Assembly (NCBI GenBank): GCA_030562195.1
Contig: JAUJPP010000007.1
Coordinates: forward strand, 33,539,769 to 33,603,768
DNA from: Nipponacmea schrenckii
Lineage: Eukaryota; Mollusca; Gastropoda; Lottiidae
DNA length: 64,000 nucleotides
Direction of reading: 5' to 3'
A program made the translations under genes and the position numbers. Below are positions 1 to 12,200 of this stretch, piece by piece (position 1 is the stretch's first letter; each line of letters starts with the position of its first letter). The notes below the pieces were generated by a model. The model searched no databases and had not been told where the DNA came from. It worked only from the letters and a program-made list of their open reading frames with translations.

Positions 1-913
1 CATTTTTTTTTTCAAACGAAGGGGGCGTAACTACCTATATATGGACTCAGTCCACCGGTGGGTTCGTTTTGCCGCATTGTCCAACCCGCCGCATCGTGCC
101 CAACTGCTTTTAAATGACCTGTAAAACTAAACTACAGGTTTCTGATAAAATCTTTAATGGCGTCATTTGTTACACATGAAACATAATATTTTAATCTGTT
201 GTTCCGCTGCAAGTGTTTTATTTATAATTGGGACCTGTTAGGAAAACCGAAACTGTAATATATCTGGAATGGAAAAAACCAAGCACAAATGATGATACAA
301 ATATATAAATCTTTAAAACAAACGAGTTCAAAAAATTGCTTATAACTGACAAGAGTTATGTCCCTCTACTCCGTCCCACTAACGTCATACATGCTAGAAA
401 AAGTTTAAATCTGCTAAACAGTGGGTGTGTACAAAACGAAGACTCAAAGATCTAAGACCTAAAAAAGGAAGATCCCACCAGGTAAAAAACCAAGACCTAA
501 AAAAGGAAGACCCCACGAGGTAAAAAGCGAAGACCTAAAAAAGGAAGACCCCACGAGGTAAAACACGAAGACCCTGTGAAAAATTCCGACAAGGCATAGG
601 AATATTCCATTGAAATTTCACTCCAAGGTAAAGCATGTCAATACGCCAATTTCCCCAGAAAAAAAGCAAACTCCATCAACCCTCCCTTCCCAGGATGAAA
701 CATAAATACGGACGTAAAAAAGGGTACAAAAGGAAGAGCCACGAGGTAAAAAACGAAAATCCTGTGAAAAAAAATGCGTCAAAACGAACCCACCGTCAGT
801 CCATTGATTCATTTGTCATCTGTTTCCATGTTTAATCACGAAATTCACACTGCTATAACTTTTTCCCGAAAACTCGTTGAAAACTTTCGGCATAATACCA
901 CTAAAAAATCCGC
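1..913. other. No gene recognised; left margin
   Basis: No exon-like or conserved coding signal was found. The only structure is a short tandem repeat (454-569) and diverged copies of it around 640-770. A 66-codon basic ORF on the plus strand at 635-835 overlaps the diverged copies; it is compositionally biased and probably not a gene. Confidence 0.5.
454..569 (+). repeat. 38-bp tandem repeat, about 3 copies
   Basis: The unit begins AAGACCTAAAAAAGGAAGAC and continues CCCACGAGGT plus a short A-rich tail, about 38 bp in all. Three adjacent copies are nearly identical. A decayed version with the GGAAGAGCCACGAGGTAAAA core recurs near 733. Confidence 0.8.
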
Positions 914-2647
914 GGATCAAGACCGATTTTGAAATAACCTGCACCGTCCTGAAATGTATCAAAATTAATACTGTGTGACTGTGTGGCCGTCAAAATAAAA
1001 TGTTACACAAATACTCGCCTTCACAATGTAGAATATGTCGCGAGTACATCAATGATACGGAGAAAAAAAACGAATTAATTTTTTTTTTAAATGTATTTAA
1101 TTATTATTATTAAAAGAAAATATTGATTTTTTTTATCTTAAATATGTTCTTATGCATATCAAACGACATTTTGTAGCCAATTATGCCGTTTTAAAAAGAT
1201 TTTTATAGCCCTGCATTTAAATAATCCGTGGATCAATAAGTGGGACTATTATATAGGCGACGTATAATAGACAACGATTTTATAATGCGACTGGGGGGGA
1301 AGAACCCCCGGGAAGGGGTTTTCCTTGGGGGCAAATGAGATAAAAAAAAAAGGGGGGCTAGGAAGATTTTGGGGGGGAACGATCGTAAAAATTTGCTGTT
1401 TGAGTTAATTTTATCGCCTTGATGAGCAATTTATTATTCAAACCCCCTGTATTTAAATAATCCGCGGATTATTCTTGTCGAAGTCAAATACATCATAACA
1501 CTGTATAGGCTAGTGTCAGTATACAGTGAATACATGTATAGATTTAGTTAGTGTTTACGCAGACCTACTGTATTAATAATAAGTAGGAGTATTATATAGG
1601 CGTTTTTTCCTGATTTATGTTTTATCAAATTTGGCTTTATTTTTTGTTTTGTGCAAACCCTCTGTATTTAAATAATCCATGGATTATTTAGTGGGACTAT
1701 TATATAGGCGACGGACAAAAAAATAAACGATATTATACTGCGACTGGGGAAGGAGAGTCCCGGGGAAGGGTCTTCCTTGGGGTAAATTCGAGAGCAAAAA
1801 AGGGGTGTAGAAGTTTTTTGGGGGAAACGATTTTAAAAAATGCCGTTTTTCTGATTTTATTTCTTTGAAACCTGGCTTTATTTCGTGATTTTGCAAAACC
1901 CCTGCATTTAAATAATCCATGGATTATTTAGTGGGACTATTATATAAGCGACGGACAAAAAAATAAACGATATTATACTGCGACTGGCGAAGGAGAGTCC
2001 CGGGGAAGGGTCTTCCTTGGGGTAAATGCGAGAGCAAAAAGGGGGTGTAGAAGTTTTTTGGGGGAAACGATTTTAAAAAATGCCGTTTTTCTGATTTTAT
2101 TTATTTGAAATTTGGCTTTATTTCGTGATTTTGCAAGACCCCTGCATTTAAATAATCCATGGATTATTTAGTGGGACTATTATATAGGCGACGGACAAAA
2201 ATAAATAAACGATATAATTCTGCGACTGGGGAAGGAGAGTCCCGGGGAAGGGTCTTCCTTGTTCCTTGGGGTAAATGCGAGAGCAAAAAAGGGGTGTAGA
2301 AGTTTTTTGGGGGAAACGATTTTAAAAAATGCCGTTTTTCTGATTTTATTTATTTGAAATTTGGCTTTATTTCGTGATTTTGCAAGACCCCTGCATTTAA
2401 ATAATCCATGGATTATTTAGTGGGACTATTATATAGGCGACGGACAAAAAAAATAAACGATATTATACTGCGACTGGGGAAGGAGAGTCCCGGGGAAGGG
2501 TTTCCTTGGGGTAAATGCGAGAGCAAAAAAGGGGTGTAGAAGTTTTTTGGGGGAAACGATTTTAAAAAATGCCGTTTTTCTGATTTTATTTCTTTGAAAT
2601 TTGGCTTTATTTCGTGATTTTGCAAAACCCTTGCATTTAAATAATCC
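914..2647. repeat. Head-to-tail chain of TIR-bounded ~240-bp units
   Basis: Units lie at about 914-1227, 1230-1463, 1466-1678, 1681-1918, 1921-2158, 2161-2407 and 2410-2647. Each of the last six starts GGATTATT or GGATCAAT, followed in most by AGTGGGACTATTATATAGGCG. Each ends TTTAAATAATCC, so head and tail are short inverted repeats. Every junction has the form AATCC-NN-GGAT with exactly two bases between (AT, GC or GT), giving a local palindrome. Units 1681-2647 are over 90% alike by eye; the upstream ones are diverged. The ends match those of the adjacent Merlin-like element, so the units are probably non-autonomous relatives, or a satellite derived from its termini. Similar minus-strand ORFs in two units reflect the near-multiple-of-three period rather than a protein. 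Confidence 0.75.
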
Positions 2648-2875
2648 ATGGATTATTTAAATGCAGGGGGGTATCAAAACACGGAATAAAGCTATATTTG
2701 TCAACAGCAATAATCATAAAAACGGCATTTTTGAAAATTGTGTAAGACAGTCTTATATAGCATAAGGAAAAAATAATAAACTCATCATTGTTCATATTGA
2801 TGTTTATTTAACAAAAAATATAAAGTGAGTAATAGTTAATAAATAATATTCAGTATTACATCACAATCATAAATC

Positions 2876-3383
2876 ATGTCTAACATTAGAGACAAGCAAA
2901 TATATGAAAGTTGGAAGGACATCCAAGATATAATCGGGCCTGCCAGAAACTGGCCTCGGTTTTTCAGAAGACTGTTTTGGACGAAACATTTGAACCACTG
3001 GAACAGAATTATGATATCCACATTTGTCTATGTCAACGGAATGAATCCGTCTCAATTTTATTTTTGGGCAGATATGCTGAACTTGGCACGAGATAAAGCG
3101 GCTGACAACCACTTTAAAGCTCTTTTTAGGTAAGTAATCATACAGTAATAGTTACATAAAGAAAAATAAACATCAAATATATACAAAATCATGAAATGCA
3201 AAAACAATATAACAATATAAAGTAAATAAATGTAATCCCCCCACCCCCTTCTTACATTTTAGGTTGTTTGAAAGTGGTAGGCAATACAATCTGTACGCAT
3301 GGAACGTTTCACAAAGGCAGTACCAATACTTAGATGGCAGGAAAAAATGCGTTACAATAAAAAAAAAAAAAAAAAAAAATAAA
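2876..3383 (+). CDS. Accessory ORF inside the Merlin-like element, unknown function
   Basis: Two exons (2876-3129 and 3263-3383) join in phase across a GTAAGT...TTTTAG intron and encode about 124 residues. The first exon has an aromatic and basic stretch (RNWPRFFRRLFW), then a more ordered segment containing STFVYVNG and a DMLNLARDKAA helix-like run. The second ends in seven lysines encoded by an A21 tract followed at once by TAA, so the true C-terminus may have been replaced by a poly-A expansion. It lies 100 bp upstream of the transposase in the same orientation, which suggests an element-encoded partner. I do not recognise the family. No signal peptide or membrane segment is evident. Confidence 0.5.
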
Positions 3384-3484
3384 ACATAAAATTGTGTTGT
3401 TTTTTTTTATTTGGGGGGGGGGGGGGGTGTTTGGACATGCGCAGAACAAAGCGTCATTACATCTGATTACTCATAACACACTTC

Positions 3485-5472
3485 ATGAAAAGTCATTTTT
3501 GCAAACATTGCAACATGGAAAAGACATTTGGTAATCTTGGAAGAAGAATACAGGATAACATCCTTGATATGGAATTCCGATATTTCCAAAATCCCTGGAA
3601 TATGTATAGCCTCTTATTGTGTGCTGATACTTATGAGTGGTTACGAACCAAAAATTTGCTTGCCAGAACTGTACCCTGTTATAATGAATGCAATGGAGTA
3701 ATGACTTTGAAAAAGAATAAACTCCGTGCCGGTGGAGACTTATTTAGATGTTCAATTGACAGAAATCATACAAAATCAAATAATACTTATTCATTCTTTG
3801 AAAAAATTCATATCTCAATTCAAGATGTTATGCAATTTGTAAAAACTTATTTAGATAAAAATTCATTAAAACAATGTGCATTGGCTGCAGGAGTTTCATA
3901 TAGAAGCACAGCAGTCAATTGGGCGTCCTTTATACGAGAATTATTCAAAGAATATTTTCAAAGATAACTAAAACCAAAAAATTAACTGGAATAATTGAAA
4001 TTGATGAAAGCTTATTTGGCAGACGCGTAAAACATCATCGCGGCAGCCATAATAAAGGAGTTAAGGTAAGTAACATATATACACTATTTTTACATATTTA
4101 CAGATTAAGAGTAAAAATAAAGAAATAATTAAATATGAAAAATTAATAACATAATGATCATTAAAAAAGTAACTAAAAACGAATAGTAATGTAGATATTT
4201 AACTTAAAATACAATTCTAAAAATATTTCAGGTATGGATATTTGGAATGGTGGAAAGGGACACCAATACAATCATTTTATACCCGGTTAGTGACCGAAAA
4301 GAGAGTACACTTATACCCATCATTGAAAAGCATGTAGAAAAAGGATCGACCATATACAGCGACGGGTGGTCGTCGTACTTTTCATTGAATGAAATCGGTT
4401 ACGAACATTTTTCTGTCACACACAAATATTCTTTTACCAAAACATACGTTAACACAAACAGTCAAGAAGAAATTACTGTCAACACAAACCGAATCGAAGG
4501 TGCGTGGAAACACGATAAGGATCATTTCTAGAGAGTAAATGGAACAAAATTATCTCAGTTTGAGGGACATATGGCCGCAATCATGTGGAGATCTGAAACA
4601 CGTGGTGGATGTATCTACAAGCGATTTTGGAACCTGGTAAAAAGTGTTTATACACTAGATGGACCTCCAAGCTACGAATACACCACACCTTTATTTGAAT
4701 CCTGGGATATACAATCTACGGAAGATATTGATATATTGCCTGGTGAGTTGATGCGTTAATGGATATTTACATATGATGATATAAACTATATACATATTTA
4801 CAAAATGTGATAAATAAAAAATTATATAAACAAATTATATGAACGAAAAAGTAAAATGAAAATGTATTTGATTAATTTCAGTGAACACAGATGCTGAAGA
4901 CGACGAAGTACAAGAAATCACTATGACACCGACACCATCCATCGATGACATCCAGACAATCTCTAACGAAGAACCATCCTTGAATTCTTCAAACGGTGAG
5001 CATGGAAAAAAAATAATTATGTTAAATACAACTGAAACTTAACACATGAAATTTGGTATATATTATTTATTTATTTATTTTTTGTAGTTTCAGAAGAATT
5101 AGTAGGCCTACACATTCCTACCTCAACATCTCATTCTGGGGGTACCGCTATAGAGAAACGCCCAGGTAGAGTATGCTTTTTATTTGCTTCTGAAATAATA
5201 CAAATAATTTGTGTCGTAAACCATTTAAAATAGTGGGTTTCATTTATTTCGTCGGGCAAGAAGTAACCGTCTGATAATATATTTCAGGAACTTCCAAACT
5301 AAGTCTAAAGAAAAAGAGGGCGCGAACAAATATTGTGTGCCACCCCTATAATTACAGAGAAAAAGAAACCATTAAGCAACCTTCAACGTCAAAAAAAAAT
5401 CAACCATCCAATCCATACTCAAAAACTGCATTCGACTGGGAATGGTCATCGGATGATGACTTTAAAAAATAA
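3485..5472 (+). pseudogene. Merlin/ISXO2-like DDE transposase, frameshifted and with one TAG
   Basis: The N-terminal part (from 3485) has a zinc-ribbon pattern (CKHC, then further cysteines near CYNEC and FRCS) and a helix-turn-helix-like region ending near NWASFIRELF. The frame then slips by one base around 3950-3967. The catalytic core follows: the first Asp in EIDESLFGRR (about 4000), an intron (GTAAGT at 4066 to TTTCAG before 4232) leading into VWIFG, the second Asp in YSDGWSSYF, and NRIEGAW for the third acidic position. A TAG at 4529-4531 interrupts the conserved KDHF-RVNGT segment. Downstream exons (about 4562-4742, 4883-4995, 5089-5165 and 5289-5472) join in phase 1 and end in an acidic tail, EWSSDDDFKK. 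Exactly two lesions in an otherwise open multi-exon gene suggest fairly recent inactivation. Confidence 0.8.
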
Positions 5473-5665
5473 ATCAAATGAATATTTGAACTGTATCTTT
5501 TCTATGTCTGCCACGCGCACGTGTCTGCCACCAACTGACTAAATTACTGTATAAGAACAGTTACCCAGCACGTGCAGCACTTCCATTGCGCATATAAATT
5601 GCGTATGACGTCATGACCTGTACCGGCCTGAATCATTCGGCCAGTAAACCCAGTAAAACATCCGC

Positions 5666-5945
5666 GGATTATTTAGTGGGATTATGCCAAACTTTCCAAT
5701 ATGTCACATGAAAGCCAGGCCTATGACCATGAAAATTTTGAACTAGTATCAACATCCACTTGACTGTCACTGCACACAAAACCACTATTTTTAGAAATAA
5801 CCTTCCGCCAATTATATTTCTCATTATCTCGAAAATTCTGAAAGAAAATGCCATTTCAAACATCAAATTTCAAATCTAGACCAAAAATGGGCATGCAAAA
5901 ACCCCCAAAAGGAAGAGAGAAAGAGGATTTCTAGAAATAGAACGG
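5666..5945 (-). repeat. Solo TIR fragment followed by a dispersed repeat
   Basis: Begins with an isolated GGATTATTTAGTGGGATTAT end. From about 5690 it is the reverse complement of the repeat at 28000-28360, sharing the TGGGCATGCAAAAACC block, the AAACCACTATTTTTAGAAATAA block and CATATTGGAAAG-type ends. A partial third copy is at 29385-29570. No coding capacity is seen. Confidence 0.65.
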
Positions 5946-6144
5946 ACTAAATTCGTTTGCATACAATACATTTTTCTCTGTTTGAGTTGTCGAATAAAGA
6001 GATAAATATTTTCTTTCTCAGGTTTCAAATAATTTGGGTGGGAGGTAATAGTAACAGCCTATAGTAAAGGTGAGCGTTTGATTATTGATTACTGATCATT
6101 CGCGCATAGACAAACATACCGATAACACGTTTATTTTTTAGAAG

Positions 6145-6941
6145 TTTTTTATACGCCCATACATAAATGTGGGCGTATATTGTAGTCGCCCCTGTCTGTC
6201 TGTCTGTCTGTCTATCTGTCTGTCCACAATTGTTGTGAACACGATGGATTTTGACCAAATTTGGTGAGTGTGTTTGTTATAACTCAAGGAAGAAGCCTAT
6301 TGAAAATCAGACCAATCGAAAAATATTCAATGAGTTATTGCCCTTGTTTTTGAAAATTTGTTGTGAACACGATTAAGAGTGTGTTTCTTGATAGATTTTG
6401 ATGAAATTTGGTGTGATTGCTTGTTATTACTTAAGGATGAAGCCTATTGAAAGTCAGACAAATCGAAAAATAAATTGATGAGTTATTACCCTTGTTCTTG
6501 AAAACACATTCATCTGCCTGTCCACAATTGTTGTGAACACAATAGAGACTACATTTCTTGATGGATTTTGACCAAATTTGGTGAGTGTGTTTGTTATAAC
6601 CCAAGGAAGAAGCCTATTGAAAATCAGACCGATCGAAAAATATTCAATGAGTTATTGCCCTTGTTTTTGAAATTTGTCGTGAACACGATTAAGAGTGTGT
6701 TTCTTGATGGATTTTGATGAAATTTGGTGTGATTGCTTGTTATTACTTAAGGATGAAGCCTTTTGAAAATCAGACAAATCGAAAAATAAATTGATGAGTT
6801 ATTGCCCTTGTTCTTGAAAACACATTCATTTTGCGTTCAAAAATGAGTTGTGGACATGATAGAAAGATGGTTTCTGGATACATTTTGACCAATTTCGGTG
6901 TGTGTGTTTGTAATCATCCAAGGATGAAGCCTTCTGCCCGC

Positions 6942-6972
<31 letters not shown>

Positions 6973-7470
6973 CCTGTCCACAATTGTCGTGAACATGATA
7001 GAGACCACATTTCTTGATGGATTTTAATGAAACTTGGAATGAGTCTTTGTAATGACCCAAGGATGAATCCTATCGAAAATGAAACCAATCGAAAAATATT
7101 TACCATAAGGCATTGCCCTTGTCCTAAAATTCCTTGTGAACACAATAGGGAGCCGGGTTTTTGATGGACTTTGATGAAACTAGGTGTGAGTGTTTGTTAT
7201 AATTCGAGGATAGACCCTATTGAAAATCAGACTAATCAAAAAATATTTATTGAGTTATTGCCCTCGTTCTTTAAAGCGTGTTCACTTTATCAGCCTCTGA
7301 TTCTTTGTAGACTTGATAGAGATCTGGTTTCTTGATAGATTTTGACAAAGATTGATTTGAGCCTTTTACATTTAAAATATTGTATTTACTGATACCTCTT
7401 GTCCACCGCCCGAATAACTAAGGCTGCCAATGGTGGGCGTATTACGATGGGCCATCGCTATTTTTTAATT
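6145..7470 (-). mobile_element. Pearl-like (Helentron-type, non-autonomous) element, full length
   Basis: The 3' end is at the left: a hairpin of the ATACGCCCA/TGTGGGCGTAT type (6150-6178), then a (CTGT)n tract. The core is imperfect ~160-bp tandem repeats, each with GTTGTGAACACGA, a GATGGATTTTGA block and GAGTTATTGCCCTTG. A second (CTGT)n tract lies at 6940-6970. The 5' end at the right is TGGTGGGCGTATTACGATGG, complementary in part to the hairpin. Helentron-type non-autonomous elements in bivalves have this architecture; no Rep/helicase is encoded here. Confidence 0.75.
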
Positions 7471-7660
7471 GCATGGCAATCTATCGATTGTCACGCTTTG
7501 TTTTCGTTTTAAGCTCGCTAGCCCAAACGGAAAAAGATAGACTATTTCTGTTTTCACCAATGGTTTTTATATGGAATCAAAAATGAATATCTAACATGAA
7601 ATTTTCGCTAACCCGAAATTGGCTAATTGCATAATATGCAAATAAGATTTCAAGCTAGTT

Positions 7661-8675
7661 CGGGCCCTAATAGTCGGATCGTTCTGAAAATTACAGGATA
7701 TAGATAGACAGCGCAATTAAAACTACATCATCAAAATTTTTTTATCACTTCCGGTTTGGGCGTGGGGATTTCCGGTTTTTCGTCTCATGTCGGGCGACCC
7801 TGCTTCCCATGTAATTTACGCATCTAAAAAAAAAAACAGTATATTCTAGCTATACTAATTTTAAACCCCTGTGACGAAGAAAAATTAAATTGAATGTTGC
7901 GCATGCGCAGGTTTCAAAAACCTTGATACTTTATCTAAAATATGTTGGGAACAGAATTTTGATTTTCGAATTTGAATTTTTTTTATGCCCGTTCGAATTT
8001 TTCCTTGACATTTGAGATGTAGAATGTCCTTGACCTCAGCTGTCTATAGATGTGCTAATATTGCATGACAAATATTAACTTCCGGTTTTATAGCCCACCG
8101 AAATCTTACTATTTTGCAATTTTTGACGGTTATGTTACACTTTCGGGCTCTAATGTTCGGATCGATCTGAAATTTACAGGCTATACATAGATACGCAACA
8201 CAATTAAAAATATATCATCAAAATTTTTTGATCACTTCCGGTTTGGGCGTGGGGACTTCCGTTTTTTTCATCTCACTTCAGGCGACCCTACATCCCGTGT
8301 AATTCAAGAATGTAAGCAAAACAGTATATATTAGCTATACAAAATAATTTGCATCCCCCGAGAAAAAAAAAATCTAATTGCTAGTTGCGCCTGCGTAATT
8401 TTCCGAGAATGGCAAATTTTCTTTAAAATTTAATTAGTCTGTCATTTATTATCCGATTTGTATGATTTTGGTATCTATTTATTTTATGCCCGTTTGAATT
8501 TAAAAATTTGAAATTCTATATCTTGTGACCTTCACCTTCAATGACCTTGACATTTTCCATATAGAATGGCCTTGACCTCAGCTCTCTATAGATATGACAA
8601 TATTCAATGAAAAATATCAACTTCTGGGTTTTATAGACAACCGAATTCTGACATTTTTGAAACTTTGAACGGCAA
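7661..8675. repeat. Tandem duplication with a 483-bp period
   Basis: Two diverged copies (7661-8143 and 8144-about 8675) share CGGGCYCTAAT, TCACTTCCGGTTTGGGCGTG, GGCGACCCT and CTTGACCTCAGCT blocks at a constant offset of about 483 bp. Neither copy has a convincing ORF. The CTTCCGGTTT-rich blocks suggest part of a larger dispersed repeat rather than a gene duplication. Confidence 0.7.
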
Positions 8676-9299
8676 TACCTCATTTTCTTTTGAACACATT
8701 GACTTGAGATTTTCTGTTTTATAATAGCCTCAAAACTCTTCAATAAAGGATATATGCCATAAGTGCAGAAGCATATTTTAAAAAAGCAAAATGAAATTTT
8801 ACAACTCCAGTACTAACATAAAATATATTCATCCCACATCAATGTGGTATACATCATTGGACTTCAAATTAAATTGTCTCTTAAATTCAAAGCATTAATT
8901 TTAGATAAATTAACAAAATAAATACCAATTTTGGGGTTTTATTTCATAATTTCTGTTTCAAATTGATCAGTCAGGGTGTTAAAGCCTGTTATATAACATG
9001 TCAATAAAACTGGTGGTTTAAATTTTCACACCTACTTGTCAAATCACTGAGCTGGGGAACAAATTAATCTGATTATGTAATTTCTTAACACCCGAAATTT
9101 TATTTTATTTTATTTTTTTTGGCAAAATATTTCCATTCAAATTCAAAACATACATCAAGTTAAAGAAGTAAATTCGCTTGTCATTGATCAGTTCGAAATT
9201 TGTTCGTATCTTATAGTAAAAAAAATTGCCTATATAGCTTGTTCCACAATTGTAGACTGAAAAGTACCGGAATTGAAAGCTAGCAGGTTAGAAGTTTCA
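8676..9299. other. No gene recognised
   Basis: AT-rich stretch between the duplicated repeat and the first retroelement remnant. I see no exon, no tandem repeat and no clear LTR. Confidence 0.4.
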
Positions 9300-12200
9300 A
9301 AATGTTCGAAATCCATGGGATAACGCACAGTTGCCAATCGAAATCTTAGGATTTTTGAAGTGCCACATGAAATACAAGGGTAGATTTACAACAGAGAAAA
9401 TATACGTGTCCAAGCAAGGTGCAGCTATTCTTGGATGGCCTACACAAAAGAAACTAGCAATTGTTTTGAATCCTGCTGAAGGTGATCCAGTTTTACAAAC
9501 ATCAGATAATTTCAATATAGACTCTTTTGTACAGAAATACCCAGAAGTATTTCAACAGGAAACTACTCCTAAAGCTAAATATTTTAGTCATAAGATCCAG
9601 TGGAAACAAGGTGAAGTTCCAATACAGCATAAAGTCCGCAATGTACCATTGTTTGCTCGTGAATCCCTTTCCAAAGAAATCCAAAGACTATTAAATGATG
9701 GTATAATTGAACCAGTAAATACGTCAGAATGGATTTCACCAATAGTAGTAGCACTCCGTCCGAATGGTTCGATTCGTATGTGTGTAGATCTTCGTGACGT
9801 TAATTCCAAAATAGTCATTGAAAGACACCCCATTCCAAATATTAATGAGATGTTATCAACAATAAAGAATTCCAGTATATTTACAACATTAGATCTATCT
9901 TAAGCATATCATCAGATTCCATTAACGGAAGAATCAAAAGACATTACTGCTTTTATAACACCTGATGGGGTTTTTCGTTATAATAGAGTTCCTTTTGGTT
10001 TGGCTTCTGCTTCATCCCTTTTTCAAAGAATGATGACTATTATTTTCAAAGACTTAGATGGTGTTTGTTTTTTCCAAGATGATATTTTGATCTATGCAAA
10101 TTCATCTGAACAACATGACCAGATACTACATCAAGTATTTCAAAGACTAAGTAAACATGGTCTAGCAGTGAAGTTAGAAAAATGTAAATTTAAAACTTCA
10201 TCAGTAGATTACTTGGGACATACGATCACTTCAGAGGGAGTACAACCTAAAGAAGATTTAATCAGAGCAATTACAGAATCTCCAGCTCCAGAAAATAGAG
10301 ACCAATTACGTTCATTTCTTGGTTTATGTGAATATGTTTCCAAATTCATCCAGAACTTTGCAGACAAAGTTGTTAGTGCTTTCGATAGTTCAACAGATAT
10401 TGAAACAGTACTAACTACAGATGCGAGCCAATATGGTTTGGGCGCAATATTATCACAAATTTCTAATGGTGAAGAGCGTATAATAGCTTTTGTTTCAAGA
10501 ACACTTTCAGACACCGAAAAGAAATACTCCGTCATAGAAAAAGAAATGTTAGCCTGCTTTTGGTCTATGAAACGTTTACGAACATTTCTATGGGGAAGAT
10601 ACTTTACACTACGTACTGACCACAAACCACTTATCTACATTCTATCTACAAAAAGTGCTTCAGCAGAGAAAACAAGCCAAAGAATTAATAAATGGTCATC
10701 ACGTATGTTGGAATTTCAATTTAATCCAGTCCACATTCCAGGGAATTCCAATTTAGCAGCTGATTGCATGTCTAGATTACCTCTTCCAGCCAACTCAGCT
10801 GAATACAGTCATGATAATTTTCAAGATGAATGTGTAGCCAGCATTCAACAACTAACAAATGAAATGATTTCTACTCAAGAACTGAAAAATGAATCAATAC
10901 AAGATCAAGATATTCTGTTAGTTGTCAAATTGTTATCTTCAAAATGGCCCGAACGCAAATCTTTATCTTCACAATTACGCTCGTTCTATGATGTGCAAGA
11001 TGAACTCTCTATTACAAACAATATTTTACATAGAGGTGCACGAATCGTTATTCCATCAACTTTACAATCTAGGATTATACAAATTGCACATGAAGGACAT
11101 TTCGGAATGACGTTAGTTAAACGAAGAATTCGTGATGCCTATTGGTGGCCAGAAATGGATTTACATATTGAAGAAATGATCAAACACTGTCAATCCTGTA
11201 ACAAAAGTGATAAACCTTATAAATGTTTTACACCGCCACTTACACCTGTACCATTTCCAGACAGAGCCTGTCAAAAGTTAGCCATGGACATAATGGGACC
11301 ATTTCCTAGTAACAAATACAAATTTGTAATTGTCCTTGTTGACTATCACTCTAAATGGTGTGAGTTCAAGTTTGTCACTGATGTAACGACAAATGCAGTC
11401 ATACAGTTCTTACAACAAATATTTTCTAAAGAAGGATTGCCAGAATCAATTGTCACAGATAATGGTGTTCAATTCGTTTCCACTCAAATGCAAGAATTCC
11501 TTTCCAGGAATCATATTAAACATTACAAATCATCATTGTACAAGATGTAATGGTCTAGTTGAAAGGATGAACAGAACCATTAAGGAAGGTATCCAGATCG
11601 GAAAGTTAGATAACTGTGCAGGAAAGGATATTTAGTTACCATACAACTGCCAATGGAATAACAGGCAAAACTCCGTTTGAACTAATGCGAGGCAGAATTG
11701 CAAGAACAAGACTATCTATTGTTCCAAACAACACTACCGAAGCCAAAGAATATCATGATATTAAATCAAAGGTCGCGTTCAAACAAGAAAAGTACAAGAC
11801 CTATTACGATAAAAAATCGGGTATCCGTAACAGTGATTTCAAAATTGGTCAATATGTTCGCGTTAAAGGGGCACAGTCTTGATTTATTTCGGACAATCAT
11901 CCGACAGCCTCAAACACATGAAATCTTTTGTTTAGCTAATCAGAAATAGTCTACAGAGCTTTCCTTTGTAATTTGAGCCTTCAAATCCATGGGTATACAT
12001 AATTATCTGTGTTTGAAAATCATAATGTCTTAAGATATTATGAACGTCCCGCCATATTGGAAAATCAAAGAGTTATAAATGGACTACTGAGCAGGCCCAC
12101 ACTGATAAAACAAAAAGAAAGTACATGTAATAACAATTGTAGATTTTGTCAACAGGACACACAATTTTCAGACTGACTGAAGACCAGCCGCGTACAGCAC

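Larger units (their letters stand above)
2650..5663 (+). mobile_element. Merlin (IS1016/ISXO2-type) DNA transposon, inactivated
   Basis: The left end starts GGATTATTTAAATGCAGGGG. The right end, read on the minus strand, starts GGATGTTTTACTGGG; the two are imperfect terminal inverted repeats. The left ~100 bp is also an inverted copy of the tail of the adjoining tandem unit. The interior holds a DDE transposase of the ISXO2/Merlin type in several exons and a separate upstream ORF. The transposase carries a frameshift and a nonsense codon, so this copy should not make a full enzyme. Merlin elements normally leave 8-9-bp target duplications, which I cannot see; instead a 2-bp junction (AT on the left, GC on the right) separates it from the next GGATTATTTAG end. 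Boundaries are inferred from end similarity. Confidence 0.75.

Noticed and set aside
1684..2649. Two similar 78-codon minus-strand ORFs in the ~240-bp units
   Set aside because: They are created by repeating a unit whose length is close to a multiple of three; intervening units break the frame and there is no domain or start context.
2876..3383. Treating the accessory ORF as exon 1 of the transposase
   Set aside because: Its frame ends at a TAA right after the A21 tract, and the transposase has its own ATG and zinc-ribbon start; no donor links them convincingly.
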